A DNA stretch of 64,000 nt from the NCBI RefSeq assembly GCF_949987515.2, contig NC_082688.1, positions 105,627,893 to 105,691,892 on the forward strand. Reading direction: 5' to 3'. The position numbers were made by a program, and so were the translations under genes. This document shows positions 56,557 through 64,000 of the stretch, piece by piece. The notes under the pieces are model-generated. The model saw only the letters and a program-made list of their open reading frames with translations, did no database searches and had not been told where the DNA came from. The DNA comes from Delphinus delphis (Eukaryota > Chordata > Mammalia > Artiodactyla > Delphinidae). How positions within the stretch are numbered: position 1 is the first letter of the stretch; every line of letters starts with the position of its first letter.

Positions 56557-57839
56557 AAAACATTTCACAAAACCCAGCACCTTATCATGATAAAGGCACT
56601 CAACAAACCAGGAATAGAAGGGAAATTCCTCAATCTGATAAAGAACAACCATGAAAAACCTATAGCTGACATCATACTTAATGTGAAAGCTTTCCCCCTA
56701 AGGAACAAGACAAGGATGTCCATGTTCACTATTCCTTTCAACATTGTGCTGGGGTTTCTGGACATGACAATAAGGCAAGAAAATGAAAAGAAGGCATACA
56801 GACTGAAGGAAGAGATAAAACTATTTGTAGATGAGATGATCTTGTATATAGAAAATCCTTGGGAATGCACTAAAAAATCTTTTAGAACTAATAAATGAGT
56901 TCTACAAGGTTGCAGGATACAAGGTCAATATACAATGATCATTTGTACTTCTATACAGTAACAATGAGCAAACCAAAATTGAAATTAAGAAAACAATTCC
57001 ATTTGCAATAGCATCAAAAAGAATAGCTACCTAAGAATAAATTAACAAAGGCAGTGCAAATTACACTGAAAATTACAAAACATTGTTGAAAGAAGTTAAA
57101 GAAGGCCTAAATAAATGAAAAGACATTCTATGTTCATTATTGAAAAGACAATATTTTTAAGATGGCAATACTCCCCAAATTGATATACATATTCAACACA
57201 ATCACTATCAAAATCCCAGTTGAGTTTGCAGAAATCAGCGAGGTGATCCTAAAATTCATATGGAAATGCAAGGACCCGTAATAGCCAAAACGATCTTGAA
57301 AAAGAAGGACAAAGGTAGACTCACGCTTCCCAATTCAAAACTTAACAACAAAACAAAACAAGACTTACTGCCAAGCTACAGTAATCAAGACAGTGTGATA
57401 CTGGTCTAAGGATAGAGCTATAGATCGATGGAATAGAATTTAGAGTCCAGAAATAAGCCTTCACAATTACAGTTAATTGATTTTTGACAAGAGTGCCAAA
57501 GCAGTTCAATGGGGGAAAGAATTGTCGTTTCGACTAGTGGTATTAGGACAACTGGATATCTACATGTAAATAGATATCCATGTGGAATGAAAGTGGACTC
57601 ACATCTCACACAGTACACAAAAATTAACTCAAAATAGATAAAACCTTAAAGGTAAGAGCTGAAACTATTAAATTCTTAGACGAAAGCATAGATACAAATC
57701 TGCATGGCCTTGGATTGGCAATGGTTTCTTAACTATGATACCAAAAACATGAGCAATAAAAGAAAATATAGGTAAACTGGACATCAACACTTTAAATTTT
57801 TGTGCTTCAAAAAAAGGATACCATCAAGAAAGTGAAAAC

Positions 57840-58056
57840 TCTATATTTAAAATGGATAACCAACAAGGACCTACTGTATAGCACAGGGAACTGTGCTCCA
57901 TATTATGGAACAACCTAAATGGGAGAAGAATTTGAAAAAGAATAGATACATGTATATGTTATAACTGAATCACATTGCTGTACACCTGAAACAAACACAA
58001 CATTGTTAATCAATTATACTCCAATATAAAATAATAAGTTAAAAAAATAAAAAAAA
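57840..58056 (+). mobile_element. Short 5'-truncated L1 3' end (about 215 bp)
   Basis: Sense 3' UTR: 'ggacctactgtatagcacag', 'cacattgctgtacacctgaa', 'caattatactccaatataaa', A-rich tail. A perfect 14-bp TSD, aagaaagtgaaaac, lies at 57826-57839 and 58057-58070, within older L1. Confidence 0.95.
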
Positions 58057-58911
58057 AAGAAAGTGAAAACCCAGAGTACAGAAGAAAAGTTTTGCAAATC
58101 ATATATCTGGTGAGGTAGATATTTATGTATATCTTGCAACTCAGCAATAAAAGGACAAATAGCCCAATTAAAATATGGTCAATGGATCTGAATAGACATT
58201 TCTTCAAAGAAGATATACAAACGACCAATAAGCACAAGAAAAGATGCTCAGTATCATCAGCTATCAGGGAAATGCAAATCAAAACATAAGGTGACATCAA
58301 GTCACACCCAGTGGAATCGCTATTATGAGAAAGACAGATAGTAACAAGTGTTGGCGAGGATGTGGAGAAATTAGAACCATCACACACTGCTGGTGGGAAT
58401 GTAAACTAGTGCAGCGGCTTTGGAAAACAGTTTGGCAGGTCCTTAAAAGGCTAATTAGCCGTAGAGTTACCATATGATCAGGACCTCTACTCCTGGGTAT
58501 ATACACAAGAGATTGAAACATGTCCACACAAAAAATTGTCCGAGAATGTTCGTAACAGCAGCATGTTCGTAATAGCCCAAAAGAGGAAGAACCCTAATGT
58601 CCATCAACTGATTAGTGGATAAATAATAACAGTCATACAATGGGATATTAATTGGAATAAAAATGAAATATTAATACATGCTATAACATGGGTGACGCTT
58701 GAGCAATAATGCTAAGTGAAGGATGACAGTCACAAGGGTCCACGTACTGTATGATTCAACTTACGTGAAATGAAATGAACAGGCAAATCTATAGAGACAG
58801 AGAGTAGGCAACCATTGTTGCCTAGGGCTGGGGTTGGGGGGATGAGCAGTGGTGTCTAACAGGTTTGGGTTTCTGTGGTAATTAAAATGTCCTAAAATTT
58901 TCAAAATATTA

Positions 58912-59003
58912 ATTCTTCTTTTTTCAGCTTTATTGAGGTATAACTGACAAATAAAATTGTAAGGTATTTAAAGTGTACATTGTGATGATTTGATATATGT
59001 ATA
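58912..59003 (-). mobile_element. Old L1 3'-end fragment, antisense
   Basis: The 'cagctttattgaggtataac' and 'gtgatgatttgatatatgta' phrases are the antisense of an old L1 3' terminus. They interrupt 3' UTR text of the sense L1 around them. Confidence 0.7.
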
Positions 59004-59245
59004 TAAAACTGTTCAAAAGTTGATTGTGACGATGGAAGCACAACTCCGTGAATATACTAACAACCATCAAATTGTACACTTTGAAAGGGTGAATTGTGTG
59101 GTATGTGAATCATACTTTGGTAAAGCTATTAAAAAACAAAACAAAATTAAAAAACCTCTGACAACACCAAGTGTTAAGGAGTCTATAGCGCAACGGGAAC
59201 TCTCGGGTTCTATTAATGGGAGTTGCAAATTCGTGTAACCACTTT

Positions 59246-59365
59246 TTATTTTTATTACTTTTTTCTTTTTTGGCTGTACGCCTTGTTCCCCGACCAGGGA
59301 TTGAACCCGTGCCCTGGACAGTGAAAATGCGGAGCCTTAGCTACTGGACCACCAGGGAATTCCCA
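59246..59365 (-). mobile_element. CHR-type SINE, short form, antisense
   Basis: T-rich tail side, ttggctgtacgcc, antisense body, head end caccagggaattccc. The TSD gtgtaaccacttt lies at 59233-59245 and 59366-59378. Confidence 0.93.
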
Positions 59366-59990
59366 GTGTAACCACTTTGGAAAGATGTTTGGCAGTACTA
59401 TCTTGTAGTTGAAGATATGCACCCCTAAGATTCAGTCATTTCACTCCTGTGTGTACCCCTAGGGAAAATTATATACACATGGCCCAGGATACATTTATAA
59501 GAATAACAGCATTACTTGTAATAACTCCAAACTGGAAACAACCCAAGTGTCCATCAGTAGAATGTGTAATTTTATTGTGGTATTGTCATATCATAGAAAC
59601 CTATCAAGAAAGAGAATGAATGACTTAGAACTATTCTCAGTGAACATGGGTGAATCCTAAAAACTTAATGTTGAGGGGAACAACAAGACACAAAAAATAC
59701 AGACAGCCCATTTACACAAAGCCTGTTTACAAAAGTTCAAAACCAGCTCAAACCAAAGTTTAGCACTTAGGGGTATATCCATAGGTGATAGATAGAACAT
59801 TTTAAAATGCAAGAAAATGATTATCTCAAAAGTCAGTAGAGTGTTTACCTTCTCTTTGTGGGGAGGAGACACATAAGCGATTTGGGGACCCCCTTCTTCC
59901 ATATGGTGTGATTACATAGTTGTAGGGTTAACGTTATTCATTAAACTGTACGTTTATATTTTTTGTCTTTTTCTGTATGTAATAATATAC

Positions 59991-60649
59991 AATAAAAAGG
60001 TCAAGGAAAAGTTTGAAGACAGTTTTGGAACTAATAAAGGGAACATTTTGTTAATATTTCAAACCTACTTTTTATTTATTATTTATAGGTATTTGGAGTG
60101 AAGTGGGGAGAATTATACATGCTTCCGTAAATATAATGCTGCCCTCCTGACCCAGAAGTTGATATATTGCATTATAAACAAAAGAACTCATTACCTGTAG
60201 TGCCTGGAGTGGGACTGTATCCTGAGGTTCAGGAGGGGTTTAGATGAATTGGTGGAAGGAAGATCTCAAAGGGTGATATATAGTATAAATTCCTAACCTT
60301 TTGAATCGGGTGTCAGAAAGGGTAATTGGATTCTCTTCAACGTGCTTCTTGTTGCTGCTGTCACAGAGAAAGATATACTAGATAGATGGAGAGGCTGACC
60401 CTGGAAGTCGAATCTCATCTCCTTCCGTAACAACAGAAGGCACAATTCTTCCCCAGAGGATCTCAGTCCATGCCCTGTGCCCAGAATGAAGGTCGCAGCT
60501 GATCAACCAGAGTTTGCCGTGCAATGTAGGACTAGAGTAGATTCTAGGTCCCAGTTTTGGCGTAACTTACAAGCTGACTGGGGAGACAAAAGTGACACCC
60601 CTGAATAGGAATTTAAAATTTTGAATTACGTGGTTTTAATTATAAGCGT
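59991..60649. other. No feature recognised
   Basis: Non-coding, apparently unique. Confidence 0.35.
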
Positions 60650-61705
60650 ATTAGGAGGGAAAATATTTGCAGATGCCATGCCAGAAAAATGTACAGATCA
60701 ATAAGAGAAATATAACAACCTAACAGAAAAATGGGCAAAGGACCTGAAGAGGCAGTTCACAGAAAAAGAAATTCAAACAGCGATAAGCATATGAAAAGCT
60801 GCTTGCCTTCACTCATAATTAAAGAACTGTAGATCAGAGTGACAAGGTATTCCTTACCACCTATCAGCTTGGCAAACATTTACAGGTTTGAAAATAGCCA
60901 GTGTTGGTGAAGACATAGGGAAAGAAATGTTTGTTGCTGGTAGGAGTGTAAATTAGTATTTACTACGTCCTAATTAGTATTACTAACCACCTAATTAATA
61001 TTTACTAATTACATCAGTACAATCTTTTTGAAGGATCAACTTCAAAAAGTATCAACTATTAAAAAACAAAACCACATACACTTGGACTCAGCAATTTGAG
61101 GACTTGGAATTTAGCTCTTGCATATTCTCTTAAAAATATGGAAGAAAAAAATAGGGCAATATAGACACAGGTACGAAAGTAGTGACATCAGTTGCCTCTA
61201 TGGGGGGGAACTGGGTGGCTGTGGACTCTGCAGGAAGGATGGAACGAGGATTATAGGCAAAAGGGGAGGCTTTTTACTTTACACTCTCTTGTACATTTGG
61301 ATTTTGAATCATGTGGATGTGATACTCGTGTTTTAAAAATAAGACTTTAAAAAGGGCCTTCAATATAAGTTCATTGGGACAGCATTATAGCAGAGAACTA
61401 AAAATTACCCAGAAGTCCACCAATAGGGGACTGGTTAAGTCGATATACATATGGTGAAATATTATGCAGCTGTTTAAAGGAGAGAGGCAAATTCCATAGA
61501 GAATATCTCCCAGATGCACACAACGAAATCAATATGCATACAGGGTAATTCTATTTTGTAAGTGAAAATGTCTATATACAGATACTCATTGGGGAGAACT
61601 AAATTGGGGAGGAAGATTTATCTGTGTCTTGCAATTTCTATATTGTTCGAATATTTTGCATTTTGTACATATGATTTTTTTTAATCTTGAAACATTTTAG
61701 GAAAG
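60650..61705 (+). mobile_element. Old L1ME/HAL1-like 3' half
   Basis: Diverged phrases in L1 order: 'agaaaaatgggcaaaggacc', 'cttcactcataattaaagaa', 'ggaaagaaatgtttgttgct', then 3' text 'actggttaagtcgatataca' and 'atattgttcgaatattttgc'. A mutated scrap of coding text only. Confidence 0.55.
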
Positions 61706-62395
61706 ATCTTCAGGAGATCATTAATTCAGCAAACACTGACATTGACTGTGTTCCAGATTCGGTGCTAGGAAGAAAGGATGAAGATATGAAAAGACAGCAT
61801 CTTCCCTGGAAGAACTCATTCTGATTGGAGACTGCAAAAGAATTTATAGTAAATATAATAGAATGGGATAAGCCCTACTCAGAGAGAGTGACTAATGCTG
61901 TCTGGAGAGTCTGTAAGCGTTTCCTAGGCAGAGAAGGGAATGTTGCCCTAAGCCAGGCAAGTGATGATCAGGACCCAGCCTGGGGCAGAGGCAGTGGGGA
62001 TGGAGAAGAGCTGATGAGTTGGAAAACTGTTTCAGTAGAACTGACCCAAGTTAGGTGATTCATGGAGTGGGTGGAGCTAGGGGGAGAGGGTCGTAAGTCA
62101 GTGGGGCTAGGGGGCGTCCCTAACCCATGTGATTGGGTTAGGGACATCAACTGAATTTGGGATCATTTTCAGAGGTAGCAGAAACTGTAATGCATATGCT
62201 AAGCACTGGGATGTACAACAAGGTCCCTACCCCCAGAGTGGGTTAGAATCTCATTGGTAAGAAAAATATTATTGGCTTCCACTGACCACTGGTCTAAGCT
62301 GACACTTCAATTCCTTTTACTGACAACCACTCAACCCCTCCCATGCAACATATGGCAAAGAACACCATCAGTGCCCTCATCATGCAGCTTTGCTG
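61706..62395. other. No gene; old-repeat-like and unassigned sequence
   Basis: 61715-61960 resembles a mammal-wide repeat of unassigned family ('ctgtgttccagattcggtgc'). The rest is unassigned except the hairpin at 62116-62145. Confidence 0.3.
62116..62145. repeat. Perfect 12-bp inverted repeat (hairpin) with telomere-like hexamers
   Basis: gtccctaaccca (62116-62127) and its exact reverse complement tgggttagggac (62134-62145) are separated by six bases. Each arm contains one CCCTAA/TTAGGG unit. No T run follows, and nothing suggests a transcribed RNA. Confidence 0.95.
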
Positions 62396-62578
62396 CTCTG
62401 GAGTCACACTGTCTGACTTTGCCATTAGGCTGTATGATCTTGAGCAAGTGACCCAAATGCTCTATGCCTCACTTTCCTTATCTGTAGAATGGGCATGATA
62501 ATAACACCTGTGTCATCAGGCTTTTATGACAAATGATAAAGGATGTCATGCTCAATAAATGTGATCTCTTATTGTTTT
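62396..62578 (+). mobile_element. MIR SINE
   Basis: Sense order: 'gagtcacactgtctgacttt', 'gagcaagtgacccaaatgct', 'cactttccttatctgtagaa', 'aatgggcatgataataacac', 'tgctcaataaatgtgatctc'. Nearly full length. Confidence 0.85.
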
Positions 62579-62579
62579 A

Positions 62580-63370
62580 TAAAAATTATGGGGGCAGGAA
62601 TTCAGATCCTCCTCAGCAAAACTCCTAAGTATTTTAAGTTGTGAATAGGCAACGTTACTTGAACTATGAAGATTAAATATATACATGCAGGGTTTGGAAA
62701 TAAAACCCACCACAAAAGTGTCCCGACCCTCTTAGAGTGAGTTTGTTATTGTGCTATATGGTAATTAAACATAAACAGCAAGCCATTCATGTAAATAAAA
62801 GCAATGAATGTTATTTTTACATAGCCAGGCTGAGCACTTCTGGGGTCAGCTACAGGAGGGAGGAGCTTAGACTGATGGAAGGAGAGAAAGAAGAAAAGTT
62901 CGTGGTGCCAGTATCCTCAAGTAATGGGAAGACGCTGTTTATTTCTTTACTCTTGCCTGTTCTAGGTCTTCAGCATCTTAAGGGCAGCCTTAAGCTGAAT
63001 TATACAAGGGTGCTATTCCATGAGATTGGGCAAGCTGCCCGTTGGGGTCTCACTGGGTACCTGAGTCCCAGAACCCATTTCCAGAGGCAACCCCCATGAG
63101 CAGTTTCCTGAGTAAGCCTTCCAGAAGTTGCCTATGCAGGTGCAATATGCATAGACACAGAGCCTGAAACATAAGGATAGTGTGTTTCTGTAATAGGGTT
63201 ATCATGAGGCTTAAACTCAGTCTTGTAGCCAGAAAGCAAGGATGTGCTTGAAGACAAATAGAATAATGTCAAAAGCACAAAGGGACTGACTTGAAGGAGT
63301 GCCCATTGGTCAAATTTGGAATAATTTGAGCATCAAAAACAATGACAATAATTGATCATAACACATTGGT
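62580..63370. other. No gene recognised
   Basis: A 120-codon frame at 62737-63099 has no recognised domain or splice support; otherwise nothing. Confidence 0.35.
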
Positions 63371-63374
63371 TTTT

Positions 63375-64000
63375 AAATTGTACTTAAAAATGTAACATAA
63401 AATTTACCATTTTAATTATACAATGCAGTAGTGTTAAGTATATTCACCTTGTTGTGAAACATCGCCAGAATTTTTTTCTTTTGATTCATAAGGCTAATTT
63501 AATTTTTACTGGAGTATAGTTGCTTTACAATGTTGTGTTAATTTCTACTGTACAGCAAAGTGGATCAGCTATACATATACATATATCCCCTATTTTTTGG
63601 ATTTCCTTCCCATTTAGGTCATCACAGAGCACTGAGTTCCCTGTGCTATATAGTAGGTTCTCATTAGTTACCTATTTTATACATAGTATCAATAGTGTAT
63701 ATATGTCAGTCCCAGTCTCCCAATTCATCCCACCACCACCCACCCCCCCAATTTTTTCATCTTGCAAAACTGAAAATCTACACCCATTAAACATCAATTT
63801 CTCTCTCCCCTTCCCTCAGGCCCTGGTAATCACCATTCTACTTTCTGTCTCTATGAATTTGACTATTTTAGATACCTGACTTAAGTGGAATCGTACAATA
63901 TTTGTCCTTTTGTAACTGGCTTACTTCACTCAGCATAATGTCCTCAAGGTTTATCCATGTTGTACCATGTGACAGAATTGCCCTCCTTTTATAGACTAAG
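63375..64000 (-). mobile_element. Old L1 (L1M) 3' UTR, antisense, running off the window
   Basis: The antisense series 'aacataaaatttaccatttt', 'gtattcaccttgttgtgaaa'-like text, then after a younger insertion 'tcatcttgcaaaactgaaaa', 'ctctatgaatttgactattt', 'ctcagcataatgtcctcaag'. Confidence 0.88.
63479..63749 (-). mobile_element. Younger 5'-truncated L1 3' end, antisense, inside old L1
   Basis: The 'actggagtatagttgcttta', 'ctactgtacagcaaagtgga', 'ccctgtgctatatagtaggt' series. Flanks share aatttttt[t]c, and the host resumes exactly where it stopped. Confidence 0.88.

Larger units (their letters stand above)
56065..59135 (+). mobile_element. 5'-truncated old L1 (RT to 3' UTR), inserted in the older L1
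   Basis: Begins abruptly at RT text ('ctttacaaactcttcccgct'), includes a 103-codon piece (56587-56898) whose catalytic box reads LFVDEMILYIEN instead of FADD, so it is inactive, and runs to an old 3' UTR ('caaattgtacactttgaaag', 59068). Host C-terminal text precedes it and resumes after it ('gacaacaccaagtgttaagg'). Confidence 0.8.
41650..59990 (+). mobile_element. Ancient L1 (L1M) split into many pieces by later insertions
   Basis: Old L1 text resumes in consensus order after each younger insertion. ORF1-region text is at 41650-42626, more at 42750-42955, endonuclease text at 43645-43827, 44276-44404 and 46166-46452. The endonuclease/RT junction follows at 53139-53331, RT and C-terminal text at 53521-56064, and the C-terminal end and 3' UTR at 59136-59990. 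The pieces sum to about 5 kb, near a full L1 without its 5' UTR. All frames are destroyed. Piece edges are approximate; one element is inferred from order and strand. Confidence 0.75.

Noticed and set aside
1..64000. A previously undescribed multi-gene system
   Set aside because: The window is mammalian repeat-rich DNA. I found no clustered novel ORFs, defence-type domains, arrays or operon structure that would support one.

Overview
This window is nuclear mammalian DNA, and almost everything recognisable in it is transposon sequence. I found no complete protein-coding gene, no rRNA, no functional tRNA gene, no CRISPR array and no prokaryotic feature. The SINEs identify the host. About 37 copies of tRNA-derived CHR-type elements are present, and the youngest class ends in a stereotyped tail followed by poly(A) that I associate with whales and dolphins. 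Together with cetartiodactyl-type L1 3' ends, this points to a cetacean, most likely a toothed whale (inference, about 0.85).

Layout. 1-3 kb: L2 debris, one SINE, one L1 3' end. 3.19-3.58 kb: a long GGAA/GAAA purine tract. 5.2-7.0 kb: a decayed hAT-transposase-derived ORF on the minus strand, directly abutted by a retroviral solo LTR whose TATA box was hit by a SINE. 9-21 kb: many SINEs, MIR, MER5A, an MLT1A LTR, a MER2-like Tigger MITE, a SINE-in-SINE nest and L1 3' fragments. 21.9-26.2 kb: one 5'-truncated L1 with a perfect target-site duplication (TSD) and four younger insertions inside it. 26.7-27.5 kb: a Tigger-like DNA transposon split by a SINE. 28-41 kb: mixed old L1, L2, MIR, MER5A, SINEs and a mariner end, with two weak gene-like signals (a possible signal-anchor exon at 37.05-37.24 kb and a broken minus-strand ORF at 29.1-29.8 kb). 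41.6-60 kb: the remains of a single ancient sense-strand L1 repeatedly split by later insertions, the largest being a full-length antisense L1 of about 6.7 kb (46.45-53.12 kb) with its 5'UTR and TSD intact. 60-64 kb: old L1 and MIR remnants and a perfect 12-bp hairpin carrying a telomere-like hexamer.

Nothing here forms an operon or cooperating gene system. The internal logic is stratigraphic: nesting order and TSDs give a relative history of insertion. Family names are from memory of consensus features, with no database search, so old-family assignments and edges in decayed elements are approximate to tens of bases.
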